Source of the DNA: Anastatus disparis
Taxonomy: Eukaryota > Arthropoda > Insecta > Hymenoptera > Eupelmidae
Direction of reading: 5' to 3'
DNA: 64,000 nt
Assembly (NCBI GenBank): GCA_017163975.1
Contig: JAFFSR010000136.1
Location: forward strand, 13,141,501-13,205,500
Both the position numbers and the translations under genes were made by a program. Shown here in pieces: positions 10,742 through 24,530 of this stretch. A model generated the notes under the pieces. That model was not told the origin of the DNA and searched no databases. It saw only the letters and a program-made list of their open reading frames with translations. Position 1 is the first letter of the stretch, and the number at the start of each line of letters is the position of its first letter.

Positions 10742-13700
10742 ATTATATATCCTGTTTTATTGAAAGAAACAAAAAGAATATTTTTTTAACAAAAGATAAA
10801 GATAGGATTAATATGAGAAAAAATGATAAATTTGAAGATACGATTTCCGCGATTGATAGATGTATATATATGTTTGCTTAAACGCGTGAGATCGGAAGAG
10901 ATGATCGATATTATGGGAAACGATTGAAGGATGAAATCAAGGAAATGGATACCTAGAAGGGATGCTACGTAGAAAAAGAGGAGGCGTGCACAAAAGCTTT
11001 TGCGCTTGTCCGACGTATATATGTGTGTATGCATCACGAGAAAGATAGAACGAACAGTGTGTAGTGTATAACATGCGATCGCACGATTGATACTGCAGAG
11101 ATTCAAGATAATATCGGGCCAAGGAATTAGATACTTTTTAAGAGAAGATGATGAAGAAGAGACCGGGATTATTCAGTATTGTGATGACGTTTTTTTCATA
11201 TCTGCACGCGCGGGAAAATCTTTTTTCTTCCATGTACTTTCTACGATATTTATGTTTCCTTTTTTTCGGATTGCTTGATTGAGCGCTTTCTTGGTTTAAT
11301 GTTATTTTATATTTTTTAGAAAAATTAATTCTTTTAAATAACTGTGCATGGGTACGAGGAAATAAACTTTATTTACAATTTAAAAGATTTTTAATAATTT
11401 TTTTGCTGTATAAGTAGTGATCTTTTCTGAAAACAAATGTTGATTCTATCTTTATACGATTCAACAGAAATGTTTCTTGTATAAATTGCTCTGAAATTAT
11501 AATGTTATGTGAGTCTATGTTTTAAACATTCGCAGAACAAATTGGCATAATATAAGTTTTTTTATACTTGCAAGGAGAGTGAATTGTGCCTGGCTCTCGG
11601 ATTTTTTTTAACTTTGAGATAGGCTTTTTGTATAAAATTTTTAAATTAGTTAGTATGTATTAGTACATACGAATTTTTTTAAATTGTGAGTTATATCTAA
11701 ATTTTAAGATTTTCTAGAGAAATTTGTACTGTCTTTAAAGCTCTATATAATTTAGAATTAATTATTCTAGAATATTTGTACTATAACTACATAAAAGTGA
11801 AGATATAGATCTTTTAATTAAAAAAAAAATTTATTTAAAAAGCTTAATCGTAGAAAACAAATGCTGAATTTCACTCGAAATTTTGTCTTGATTTTTACTT
11901 ATTCATAACTTTTGAACAAAATAAGCTATTTCTTTTATAGAATAATTAATTGAAAAAATCGCACGACCTTGAAGCGATAAAAATTTTTCTAAGAACCTTT
12001 AAATTTAGATTAACATGCTTATGATTTAAGAAAAAAACATGAATTAAGCCGAATAGGCGCGGCTTCTTTCATGGATTTATAGAAAATAAAATATTCCAAA
12101 GTTGAAAGAAAACCCGCGATCCGAAGATCCTCTTTATTAGCTCATTTCAATTTGATAATCATTTAAAGTTTTTATTTATCAAAAACCGTTAATGCTTCAA
12201 AGGCAAGTTACTTTATTTTCATAAAAATCGAAAAAAATCTATTTTTTTATATTATTTTAAAGCAATGTCGATCTTTTAAAACTTTCGAAAAAAGAAAAAT
12301 TATTTTCATCGATGCAATCTAAAAACTAACATGGCAAACTGATTAATCATAAAACTCGATTGCGAAAAGCAATTATTATTACGCGCGTGTATATCTAAAA
12401 GCGCATTAGACATTTTAAAATTGTACACTCAGCTTTGACTAATGGAGAAAAAAGAAGTATTTTGAAAAAACGCAGTATACGCATTAAGAAGAGAAAACTT
12501 TTAAAGTGTTTGTGGTATGTGTGCTTTAATGGCATAACTTGTCTAACAGCACAATCTACACGGAGATACATCTATTGCCTCTTTTTTTTAAACTCTAAAA
12601 CTACCAGAAAAAAAGATTCTCGCTTCAATATCCGTCAATCAAGGCAGTGCGTAAAGATAATAGATTAAATTCTTCGAATATTACTGTTGCTGCATCTTTT
12701 TTTTATTATTAAACATTTCAAGATTGATTCTGTATCTTTGAATTTTTATCTTTTTTTTTAAATTTAGTATTTGAATAATTTAGAATGTAATTCAATCCTA
12801 TTTTTAGATAAAGTTTTGAGATAAAAATAGAATTATATAAAAATACTTAATCAAACTATGATTAATTACTTAATTTTTATAAATAACAATTTATTATTTA
12901 AATTAAACATTATTTTTTTAACAAAAATAATAATAATAAGAAGAAAATCAAAGGGATATTACGTAAATGTTGAAGCGCAAACGCTGCAAATTAAAATCAA
13001 ATCTGTAAAGTAAAATTGATGCTACCAATAAAAAAAATTTCTATAAGAAGAAACGTCAGATTTATAATTGTCTTTTAAATTGACATTAGACATATGTGCA
13101 AGTCAGACTTTAAATAATGGAAAAATATTCGAGCAATTGATCGATAGTCTCTGAAATTAAATGAACGTCACATTCGATACATACAACGTCGATAGAGGCA
13201 AAGAGAAGAAAAAAAATTACGCCTCTCGTGTCAAAACATATACGAGTTTTGCAAATTTCCTTTTGGGTCGTACCGTGGCACTTACTCAAAGTGACAGTGC
13301 AAAAGAGGCGCAATTAGGCGTAAAGTTCCGTGACCGTGTACATATGAGAGCTTAGTTTACGCTACGAAAGTATAAGTACATGCATACACATAAAGAATAC
13401 GTATCTGTGTATATGTGTACGTAAGGAAGAAAAAAAATTGAAAAATAACAATAATAAAAGAGTACGAGTTTTATTTACAAACTGTTTTAAGGGTTTCGCA
13501 TATGTATATGTATATATACTTTTGATAAAATGTTCACGCGCACGTAATAATGTTTTACGCAACCCAAGTGTCAAATAACAAAAATAAATAGGAATGTTAA
13601 TGAAGGAGCGCATCGTATGATAACGTATTAAACGTACGCGCCTACATGTAGACGTCGCGAAGGTGTAAGAAAAATAAAGGAAAAGAGAAAAAGAGAAAAA

Positions 13701-16696
13701 AAAATAATAAAAATAACATAATTCTATAACAAACAGGAAGTCGTACAATGTTTACGCGATGATGGTATGTTATACTTCCGAGATTCATTATAGTAAAGAG
13801 GGAAGGGCAAAGAGGGTTCAATGCTTTATTATATTCTTATATATCGTTTTGTAATTTTAGCCAATCTCTGTAGTATCTTATTATCGCGTGACAGTTTATA
13901 TTATGATGAAAGTACGCGTCGTATGTGAATAAGACCTTTTTTTGTAACTCTGTTTAACGTTTATTTACTACGATGGAATTTCATTCATCGATTTCATTCA
14001 CTAAAAAATTTCATTAGCATTAACATTTTTAATCATAAATAAAGTTTTGTCAAAATTTGTTTTCTTTCTACAAATAAAATATTATTAACAATTTAATGAT
14101 TGGCCCGAATTATCAAAAACACCATTTGATATCAATTAAAAATAAATGAACTTTGATTGACAAGAACTTTTTCTTAATAATATAATAAATAATTAAAGAT
14201 CATAAAAATTTCTGCTTTTAAATATAGTTAAATGTCTCTATGATAGAACTTTAAAATGAAAGCACGAAAATTATTTGGATTCCAGTGGAATTCGTTCGCA
14301 TAACACATTATACTTATAAATCAAATAAAAGCATGGCCCGGCCGAATTTTAAATTCCAACTAAGGCAGACAAAAAACGACGAGAATTCTCATTTTAAAAA
14401 CAAACAATCGATCAAGAAATTCCCATAGTATCCCCAATCAAAATCCCATAAATTCTCATCAATCCTGTAAAATAACTTAACGTATATAGAGACGAATGTT
14501 AGGTTTAAAAATTGACTTAAATATTATCGTCATTACGCTGTTTTGAACAGTTAAAAGATTTAAAAGCGTATATAGTTTTGGGTGTAAAGTCATTGTACAC
14601 TTTAATTCCTTGCAAGCATAAGTTTAAAAATAGAAGACGCGTATATACGTTGGGCTGGTACGTGACAGAGTCACGGAATGTTCGTTTTAAATTTTTATCC
14701 GCACCGAGAAAGACAAACTAGGGAACGAAAATGTCTTTGCGCCGAGCTTATGCTTATATGTATGTATATCGTATATGCCAATGTATATAAAACTCTTTGA
14801 ATCATATGCTGTACAGAGTATTCTTTGTAAACTTCTTGCGCATTGATAAACTTGCGTCTTTTTTTTTCTTTTTGTACGGCTAAGATTCATTCAAGCTCGT
14901 TGAGTAACATAAACAAAATTTACGAAATTATTTGTTGGTATTCTGCTTTTTTAGTTAATTGTTTTGTGAAATTTTATTAAAAATTATTATTGCGTGAAAT
15001 TAAGCTAACATTATAAACGGGAAACTATATTTATTGCTAATTAAAAAAAAACTGGTTAAATTTTCATGATAATTTTTCAAAAAATTTGGAATATAATTGT
15101 TGTGTGAAATCTATGTAGTAATCAATTATCAAATAAATAAACTTAAATGTTTTTCATTAGTATTTAAATAAATAATTACACTTTTTTTCAATTTGTTTAA
15201 AAATTATAAAGGAATTAAAATAATATTTTATATTTAAAAACTTAATTAGTATTAAATAATTTCTTTTGAAGGAACTTGTACAATAAATAGTTCAACAACG
15301 TATTACCTATATCTAATTGAATGTAAATTTATTTTTTAAAGGTTGATATATTTATAAGTAAAATAGTTCTTATATTTTAAAAAATTAAGAATTAATGGCT
15401 TTCTGAAAATTTATCATAAGAAGTTCTAAAATTAACAGAAACGCTTGACAGTCTTCTAAGTATAATCTGAAATAATAAATGGGGTGAGTGTATAAGTATC
15501 TTAGATATACTTCTATTAATTCATTTAATTTTTTTAACGTTATATTCTACATAAAAATTTAAATGAAAAATAATAAATACATAAATTATTTATTTTATAT
15601 CTAAGAAAAAGCATTATGAATTTGTATCTACGACTTGAAATTAAAGTTAGAAAGTTCGTTAAGATCATTAGAGAGAAAGAAAATAAGACTTCTCTCATGA
15701 TAAATTTAACTTATCCGAAACATTCTTAAAGATCTATATATACGTATATACATAATAACCAAGAATAATATTCAAAAACAAACGTCTCATCAATTTTCGT
15801 CACCCTTCCCCAAAAACCCATCAAGTTATCAACCATTAAAATACTTAAGGCCATCATCAAACATAATAAAAGAAGCATTTTTAACCCTGGGCAAAACCAT
15901 TTCGTTCACGACGCGACGCATAAATAACTCAATTCTCTTAAATTAAAAAAAAAAAAAAATAAAAAAACAAAAGAATCAAACAATTAAAGCAAGAAGGAGG
16001 CAAAATAAAGACGAAGGTACATACAGCAAGACATTCGTCCAATAACTTTTTATCCTCGGCAGTCCAATTAAATCTTATTTCGCGAACGCACGCGCTCGTG
16101 TCACGTCAGCGAATTAATAGAAGGCAAAAAAATCAAGTTTAAATGAAAGAATTGAAAAATGAAAAATAAAATTAATGAAATGAAAAAAGATGAAGACATG
16201 TGAGTGGAGTAATAAAAAGATGTACGCAATAATTTTGAATCGTTGACTCTTCGTATTACTTGTTAAATTACCTTGTTTGCTTAGCGTTCGCCTTTGGGCC
16301 ACTGTTAATCACATTGTTTAATTCCCAATACTTTTCAAATAAGAACCGCTTCGTCCTATATGTTTAATCTTCTTTTCACCTTATACTATTTGGTTTTTTT
16401 TTTTAAGTTAATTTAAATAATTAGAAAAATAAAGAAAATAATTGAAAAATCACACACAAAAGAGTATATTTATATTAAAAAAAAAAGCATGTACACAGAT
16501 CAAAGTTCACAGTATGAGTTACAATGCGTCGTTTAAAAAAGTTATACGAGGCTCAAACGTCGTGCAGCATGCTTTCTCGAGCGCGCGTGCACAACTAAAA
16601 ACTCGTGTCCTGTCCCTCTCTCAGTGAAAATCCAACAACAACACAAACTCTATCTTTCTCTCTCCCTCTCTCATTCGTTCGTTTTCTTATTCATGC

Positions 16697-16705
16697 AAGT
16701 ATATA

Positions 16706-16752
<47 letters not shown>
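16697..16752. repeat. (TA)n microsatellite
   Basis: About 55 bp of alternating T and A with one G interruption, ending directly before a GC-rich non-repetitive patch. Cruciform-prone and probably length-polymorphic. Confidence 0.9.
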
Positions 16753-16754
<2 letters not shown>

Positions 16755-19700
16755 GTGCTGGCGGGAGCGCAGCCTCCGAGGAACTAGATTGAGTTGTGAC
16801 GGCTCAGTGCGGCTCGAAGGTCTTCCCTCTCTCTCTCTTCTTTTCTCCCCTACTACTCTTTTCTCTCTATACTCCGAAAAAGTAAGGAAGGAGCATGCAT
16901 AAAACGTAAGAAACGCTTAAAACAAGGATGGAGAACGACAGCAGGTATAGATATAAGAAAAAGGTCCAGAGAAGAGAGAGAGTAAAGCGGCAGCCAAGTA
17001 AGCAAGTAAGCAAGCAGCAGCACACCCCAACTTAGGCCTGGTTCTTCTCTTCGCCTGATTGAGATACCAACTTTATTTCTTTCTCTTTCTTTTCTTTTCT
17101 CTCTCTCTCTCTTTCTCTCTTTCTCCCCTTTGGTCGTTGCACAGCCCACTAGTACGTATCCTCGTATATACCTTTTTCTTATTTTTCCCTCCTCTCTCTC
17201 CCTTTAACGTCTCTCAGCGGTGCATCGCTTGCCAATAAGGCCTTCCTATATACTCGTACATATATATATAAAGCGCGGGCATCTTTTTCAAAGCACCATA
17301 TAACCAAAGAGAAAGAGAGATGGTTCTCAACTCTCTTCTCATACATATAGACCCTATCTTTTTCTCTCTCTCTTTCTCACTCATTCTTGACAAAAAAACA
17401 AATAAACGAATTTCATTGTATAACCGCGACACATCTATAGAAAAAAAAAGGGGTTATTCGATGTCACGAATGAAGAAAGACCAATGAGATTCCCCTCCTT
17501 TTTTTTCCTTCTTCGTTCTTTCCTCCCTTTATTTAACTTTTTTCTTTTAGTTTCTTCTATATACGAACTTTAGTTTTGTTTACGAGACAGGTGCGCCAGG
17601 TAATATCTATGGGGAGAGAAAGAGAGAGACAGCCCTTTTAGAAAAATTTTCACGGGGCCAAAAGCAGAGAAGAAAAGAAAAAATAAAAGGCTGATCGTGA
17701 ATGGTAATTTGGGACTGATGAATTATAGCGCGAGATATATGTTTTAGGCGCGTAAAAGGGGGCTAGAAACGCTGTTTCCGTTTAAGATTTATAAAAGGGA
17801 AAAAGAGAGAAAGGACCTTATAATGAGGAACAAGTGTTGCCTTTTTTAATGAGTTTTTCGGAGTTTCGGTGAGATGTAAAGGGAATAAACGAAGAAAGAT
17901 TTTTTCTTTTTTTTTCTAACTTTTAATCGCGTGAGAGGCGAGAAATCGGTTGACTCCAGAATCAAAGAAATACTAGTCTATCATCCCGAAAAAAGCTTTT
18001 TATCACCTTACTTTTCTTTCATTTTTACTTTTTTTTACAGAAATAAATTTCTCAGACTTTTTCCAACTAAACTAATATTGTTACGATCAAACAATACATT
18101 CTTTCTGGATAGGAAAAATATCCGCGAGCCATTTTGTTTCCATTGTAAAAGCATTGGATTTAGCGCAGAAAATAACATTGAATCTTTTCTTCATTGTAAT
18201 GTTTTTCAAGGCACGTTTCGTATATACTTATACGTTGTATATATCGAAATGAAACAACACACGGAGAGATAGAGATGCGTTGGGTTTTGTACGCGGCTTG
18301 CTTACATATCGTGCTGCAGCACAAGAACGTTTGAGAAAACGATATACACCGAAGGAAAAATACTTGTTTTTCCACGGTTTTAAAGGTCGTTGACGCGTAC
18401 ATCAATTTTCAAACTTTTTAGATTTTTCAATCGAATTCGAATAAATTAACGTTTATTTATTATTTGCTTAGAAATTTATTTGCTACGAATAAAGAATCGT
18501 TAATTATCGTATAAATAAAAAGTTTAAAATATGGAGGTTTAAAAATGGAGATAATTGTCAATAAGAAGAAACAAAATGAAGTTGTTAAAGAGCGTTCTCA
18601 CCTTTCTTAAATCTCATCGACCTTGGATACTTTTTTTTCTAAAATACAAGTTTTTAATAACTTATATTTTTAATTAACATCCGCAATAAAAATTCTCATT
18701 TACGATAGCTAATGAAGATTTCAAAGTTAATAACCACTTGAAAGTAAGGAAAAAAAAAGTATAACATTAATAACAGCTGCAAATATCGTCTTCTTAAAGT
18801 TATATAATTCCCTTCCAAAAACGTTTCCCTTGCCAGAAAAAAAAAAGAAATTCAAAAAGAAAAAAAAAATAAACGACCAAAAGGATCGGACAAGGCCGCA
18901 TGGCTCAAGGTTTTTTTTGCATTACTGCTCATCACAGCACGAAAATAAGTGTATAGAAGGAAAACTTGAAAAACTCCAAAAAAAAAGAAAAAAAAGAAAA
19001 AATCTAAAGGTTTGGTTGTACGTTTCAGCTGCTGCTACCTGCTTTTTAGAACAGGACAATGGTCTCACGCGTGACGACAACGACGTGAAGGTACACTATG
19101 CATATATATCTTTTCTTAGCTGGACCCCTTAGTGAAGGTGTATGCGTGTGTATATGTGAGAAGAACTGAAAAAACACAAAGAAATAAAGGTAATGCGCTG
19201 GGCTAAGGTGTTTAAGAGGACAGCCTAAATAAACCAAGGCACGCGTATATGTGCTCTTTTAGAAAACCTGAAAACAACGTGGAACTCAAAAACAAGAGTC
19301 TAAGATGAAATGTAAAAAAAAAGCGTATATACGATTCCGCGAGAGTTGTGATTCTTTTCTTTTTCTATTTATTATCTTCTTCTTCCTCTCTTTTTCTTGC
19401 TTCTCATAAGATTCTTCGGCTTTTTATCGCGTTTGTTAACTGCGATGAAAAAAAAACGCGTGTACAGCGAGCTTTTAGAATTGTGTATTGAGTAATTACA
19501 GCATGTAAGGAATTAAAGTTTTTGCCAAGTTGTTGCAAAGTCGCTGGCAAAGTTACTTCATTTTTTTTCATTAGATTGAACAAATTCTCCGTAGTTCTTG
19601 TTTTTCTTTTTTCGTTTTATTTTTTTGTTATTCGGAAATTATGGATGAAGTTTCACGGAACTCGTTTGAAAATTTATCGCTTGATTCGCAAATAAGTTGG

Positions 19701-21247
19701 AAATGTAAATTTTTGCAATCAAAGGGAATTAATTTAAGGTGCTTTGATTTCTCGGAAGCTTTATAAGAATATGACTTTTAATGGGAATTTAAAAAAAAAA
19801 TATCCTTAAAGGTTAAATGGAGTTTTCAGATAAATTTTATAACAGCTATAAAATCGTCGATTTATAATTCGAAAACTCATGGGATCTCATATAGGATTCG
19901 ATACATTTAATAAAGCGCTTGAATGTGCAATAATAAATTATTTCTCGAGCGCGTTGAGAATTTTCTGTAATTAACATTCCGCAATATTTTTCTTGTAATA
20001 TGCGTAATAACATTTAGAAAATAGATTCTACTATAAAATCTAGCTTAATTCTAACGATAAATTTATGCGATGATAATTTAAACTTAATTAACCAGAAAAA
20101 TGATTTACAGTAATAGTTGTAAAATTAAAATAATCATATTAAACAAATAAATAAAAAATTCTAAAATTATTAACTTCTCTCGTAATAATCATATCAAATT
20201 TATATGAGACAAAAGAAAGAAGAATAAAATAAGAATAAAAATCCATAAAGTATTAAATCCGTACGTGCGAAAAGCAAGCATGTTTTATACATATAAAAGG
20301 TAAAAAAGCTTGAACCGGATACAAGGCCTGTATTACACGCTCATTGCCTAATACCCTTTTTTTTGTACCTTTTATATTTAGCAATGCTCTTATAATACGC
20401 TCGTGCTAAGTACAAAAACCATAAGCTTTAAACTCCTGCGGTTTTTCCATTCGATTACTTCTTTACTCTCACTTTATACATACAACATACATTCGATACA
20501 CATATAGAGAGCATATACTCATCGAGTTTGTGGTTTGAAGAAAAAACGTACAAGTATTAAATAAAAAAAAGTAAGATACCTTCTTCTTTATAAACATACA
20601 AGCGAAGCTAATATCGAATGTCTCGATAGATTATTTTTTGTTGCTAGAAAAACAAGGATTGCTCTTTTTGTTATAATATGTGCAATGTATAAGCTAGGAC
20701 ATAGCTTATACGTTTATTAAACGGCGTATACATATACCGATGGTGGCTGTATAACCGATCGCGCGCAGATTGTTCTTCGTTATATACATATACACTAAGC
20801 GCCGGATTGGCCTTTTGTGTCCTCAATGTATATATATAAAGGAGAGACACGAGGAAAAGAAAGAGAAGAGAGAGAGAGAGAGAGGGAGAGAGGAATATGT
20901 TTTGTATGTAGAAAGGTGTACCCAACGCGCGATCGAACTAATGATATCGCGGCTGGTTCGTTGTAAGTACACACGTTGTTACTACCACTAACTCTTGGGG
21001 AAATTCTTATGTCTTATAAAACAACGACTTTTAGAAGATATTTCTTTATTTGCACAGATTTTTTTTTTTAAGTTTAACATTTATTGCGTGTATTGTGACT
21101 GAGAAAGATGTAGTAATAAGTTTGGAGTTTCTTAGAATTATTTTTTATAAACGGATTACAAAATGTTTATAAAAAAATTAATTTAGTTTACTTGTTATTT
21201 ACACGGAGAGCAATTCTTTGAATAAAATACTAAAACTATATAAAAAG

Positions 21248-21289
21248 TACTAAATATATGATAAAAAAATTTTTATCATATATTTAGTA
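21248..21289. repeat. Perfect 20-bp-arm palindrome
   Basis: Arms 21248-21267 and 21270-21289 are exact reverse complements (starting TACTAAATATATGATAAAAA) separated by two bases. It lies about 390 bp left of the large foldback element and may be a small hairpin element of its own. Confidence 0.7.
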
Positions 21290-21681
21290 TAGTAAAAATG
21301 AATACACAGAGGAAATATCTTTACAGAAATAGCAATGAAAATTGATATATCAAAATACTTTGACGATCAGTAATCTTGAGGTGAAGCAGAGGTTATAGAA
21401 TATTTAGCAGACATCGTTATAAAAATTATAGAATAAAAATTACCGTTTACAAAATATAAAAAATATAATTTATTTAAAATAAATACATACAAGTTTGAAA
21501 TTAACGAACACATGAAAATCAGTGCACTTCTCTCACGCTTGATTTGAAAATTACACAGGCACTGTAGTAATAACTACTTAATATTCTTACAAATTTTTAC
21601 CGATATTTTATGAAAATTATTAATTGATTAGATCTGAAAGTAAAAATTATAAATGACCTAATAAATATTTTAATATTATAG

Positions 21682-22801
21682 CGTAAAATGCGGCAAAGGA
21701 ATCAGTGTTGGGCAAAGCGAGAACAATTTATATATTATTTAATTATTTTTTATGCACTTTTGTGGATGTTGAATAATAATTTATTAACTTCAATCAATAT
21801 CTTTATAAAAAATTATTATTCAACATATACTGCCGACCACATACTTTTGCCCCTTTGGTCTAAAATCGGCTTATCTAAAACGTTTTACAATTCATAATAA
21901 ATTATCGTAGCTTAAAAAATTTAATAGCGTTTGAAAGACCTTTTAAAAATGATACTGTTGGCTTTAAAGAATTTAAATTTGTGTTTTTATAACAATTAAA
22001 AAAACATGAAAAAAACAAATCAGTTGCAAATTTAAATCCAGTAACCGTAGTACAACAAAACCGATGGAGTTTGAAAGGGTATTTATTTAGCTTTAAAATG
22101 AGAGGTCAAACATTTGTTTTTCTCTTATTTTTTATTAAAGTTAGAGTATTTTTTGTTAAAAAACACGTTTATTTTTCCAAATACGAATATTTACAAAAGT
22201 AAAAGAGAGATAAAAGCTCCAGATAATAAAGATGTGTTTTAGTCATATCAGTTAAAAATTTAATTTGAAGAATGAAAATTATTTTAACTGTTTAGCATGT
22301 TAAAAAATTATAATCAATTTATAATTTTTTAACAGTTTAAACAGTTGAAAAAAATTTTAAGTATTCGCATTAGAAAAAAATCCTGTTTTTTTACAAAAAA
22401 TACTATAACTTTAATAAAAAATAACAAAACCAAATCTTTAACTCTTAATTTTAAAGCTAAATAAATACTCTTTTAAACCCCATTGGTTTTTTTGAGCTAC
22501 ATTTACTGGATCTAAATCTGCAGCAGATCAAAGAGAGAGAATTTTTTTTGTTTTTTTAATTTTTATAAAATTTACAAAATCATTTTTGAAAGGTTTTTAC
22601 CTGCTCTTTCAAATGCCGTTGGATTTTTTATACTACGATAATTTTTTTAAAAATTATAAATTTTTTAAGATAAGCTGATTTTAGACGAAGGGGGGCATCA
22701 GTATATGAACGGCAGTCTAAATAAAAGTATATCAAAATTATTAAATAATATATTAATTTATGCTTGCTTTACTCCTCACTGCTCGCTTTACCCCTTTTAC
22801 G
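21682..22801. mobile_element. Foldback element with ~500-630 bp inverted arms
   Basis: The two halves are long imperfect inverted copies. The left end starts CGTAAAATGCGGCAAAG and the right end, reversed, starts CGTAAAAGGGGTAAAG. Matching blocks continue inward in the same order: GGTCTAAAATCGGCTTATC against CGTCTAAAATCAGCTTATC, then ATTATCGTAG, then a block around GTATTTATTTAGCTTTAAAA, and finally a perfect 16-bp inner stem (22298-22313 and 22319-22334) with a 5-nt loop. The left arm is longer because it carries insertions, including a nested palindrome. ATATTAT occurs near both flanks (21673-21679 and 22804-22810) and could be a target duplication, but AT-richness weakens this. No transposase is present, so it is non-autonomous or a dead remnant. 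The family is not recognised. Confidence 0.8.
21767..21825. repeat. Nested palindrome inside the foldback left arm
   Basis: TGTTGAATAATAATTT at 21767-21782 recurs as its exact reverse complement at 21810-21825. The right arm of the foldback lacks this block, so it probably inserted after the arms formed. Confidence 0.65.
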
Positions 22802-23606
22802 ATATATTATTAATTAAAAAAAAATTATTTGTAAAAGATTTCTGAAAGTCATTTTGTTTCAGGATTATTACCATGATTTTCATGGTAATTATTATAAACA
22901 TATTTTTTCCGTGTATATCCATAAGATTTATTTTGTATACATGAAATATATTAGTACCATAACTTGCCGTCAAGGCGCGACCACGCCTCTTGATGTTTGC
23001 TATATATATATATAGTATTGTCCATAAATTCATGAAAAAAAATTTTGATGAAAAGTGTATTGTTAAGCATACAATATTTTTTTCACATTTCTTAAAAAAT
23101 TATGATTTTTTTTATAAAAACTGTAATTTATTTCTAAAAAAATTATTATAATGTATTATAATAAAACGTATATACAAAAATATGTTAAACGTTATTGATA
23201 ATTAAATTTTCATTGTTGATGTTTTGGTTAAATTATTCGTGTTGTTATATTCACGATTCATCAGTTATCAATTTTATTTTTTTTTTCTTTTGATTCCTAT
23301 TTGAGTTTTTCATAAAGTAACTTTATCTATGGAATTTCTGTCTGTATAATAAAGTAATAGAACCAAAAATTTTAATTAACTTAGATTTTCTTTAATTGGA
23401 TATATCTCCCAAGATATTATGTTTTTAATTCTTATAGTTTCGAGAAATAGTTAATTAAATTAGTTTCAGATTAGTTAAGCTAATAAAATTTTTGTTTTCG
23501 ACAAAATTTAATTATATTGAAAATCGTGGTATAATTGTACTTAAATTATTCTATTACACAGAATATTCTGCGTAAGTTGGATTTAATAAAATAGCAATCG
23601 ATAGGA

Positions 23607-23766
23607 ATGTCCCGAGTTCGAATCCCGCTATCAGCCACTTCATACAAGCACCACTGTACGTTACATGTGCTTTGTTCACAAACACACTGAAACGACCTTC
23701 GTCGCTAATTAGCATTGCAATGATAGCATAAATACAATCACGTTAAATGAAATAAAAAATAAAATA
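23607..23766 (+). mobile_element. tRNA-derived SINE, 5'-truncated copy
   Basis: Begins within the tRNA-like head: the B-box GAGTTCGAATCC is present and the A-box part is missing. It continues with the family's core (GATACAAGCACCA-like stretch, TGTGCTTTGTTC, CGTCGCTAATTAGCAT) and ends in a GTTAAAT + (AAATA)-type tail. It matches the full copy at 61705-61920 along its length with scattered substitutions. Confidence 0.85.
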
Positions 23767-24524
23767 GATTTGTAAATAAAATAGAGGCTTGTATGGTATA
23801 TTTATTGGAAGCAAAGAAACATTTTAAAGCTATTTAGATAACAACAACTAATATTATTTTTTTTTTTTCAAACTTAGAATTATTGAATATCACTTTAAAC
23901 GTAATCTATTAAACTTATATTTAAATTATGTTAATTATATAAATCCTATAAGAAAACACAATTTAGTAATTTAAATATTATATATGAATCTGTTAAAAGG
24001 TAACAAAGGTATTAATATCAAATTATCGAAATGATGATAATATAATTTAATTACATATTTATCGCATTAATATCACATGATAAATGAAGTAAATAAAAAC
24101 TTAATCATTTACTGAAAAGAGACTTTTAACGACTTATTTTGTTACACAAAGTGCAAGATTTATAGTTGTCGACAAATTTATCACCTACCAGCTACAATGT
24201 AAAAATTGAATTTTATCACTCTGAAATTGAATTACAACAAACTAAATTAAACCAAGTACCCGCTAACCCGTAAAATTCGAATATTCAGCGGTTCTTTTTA
24301 TTGTGGAATTACTCGTTATATTGCGCGCGCATTTAATACACACGAAGCGCTTGCGCTAGGATAAACTTTTATCGATTTCCTTTTCAACGCTTTTGCGCGT
24401 GGGTGGCTCATTCCGTCTTTCTCATTTCTCTGACGTATTATATCACCATTTAACTTGCATGTGCTTGCGTATACGAGAAAAAAATTTTTGTCCTCTCGAG
24501 AGTCTCTCTCTCTCTCCTCTAGTT

Positions 24525-24530
24525 TCAGTC
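24525..24530 (+). promoter_or_regulatory. Candidate PAL initiator
   Basis: TCAGTC matches the arthropod initiator consensus and sits about 148 nt upstream of the PAL start codon, directly after a CT-repeat tract. No TATA box is evident at the right spacing. The assignment is positional inference. Confidence 0.3.

Larger units (their letters stand above)
10742..21681. other. Gene desert between GAS1-like gene and foldback element
   Basis: About 11 kb with no supportable exon. It contains AT-rich DNA and composition islands with CT/GA tracts, CpGs and TA repeats at about 16440-17900, 19000-19450 and 20300-21000. The 5' UTR and promoter of the minus-strand GAS1-like gene should lie in its left part (right of 10742), but no start site can be fixed. 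A promoter-like GC-rich patch at about 16754-16825 follows a long TA repeat. Confidence 0.6.

Noticed and set aside
10554..10763. Plus-strand frame of 69 codons
   Set aside because: Antisense shadow of GAS1-like exon 1.
16853..17149. Minus-strand frame of 98 codons rich in Arg/Glu/Lys
   Set aside because: N-terminal half is a translated purine tract; no recognisable family or splice partners.
17931..18272. Plus-strand frame of 113 codons
   Set aside because: Mostly Phe/Ile/Lys/Asn from AT-rich DNA, no motif I recognise and no neighbouring exon to join; could be re-examined with RNA-seq.
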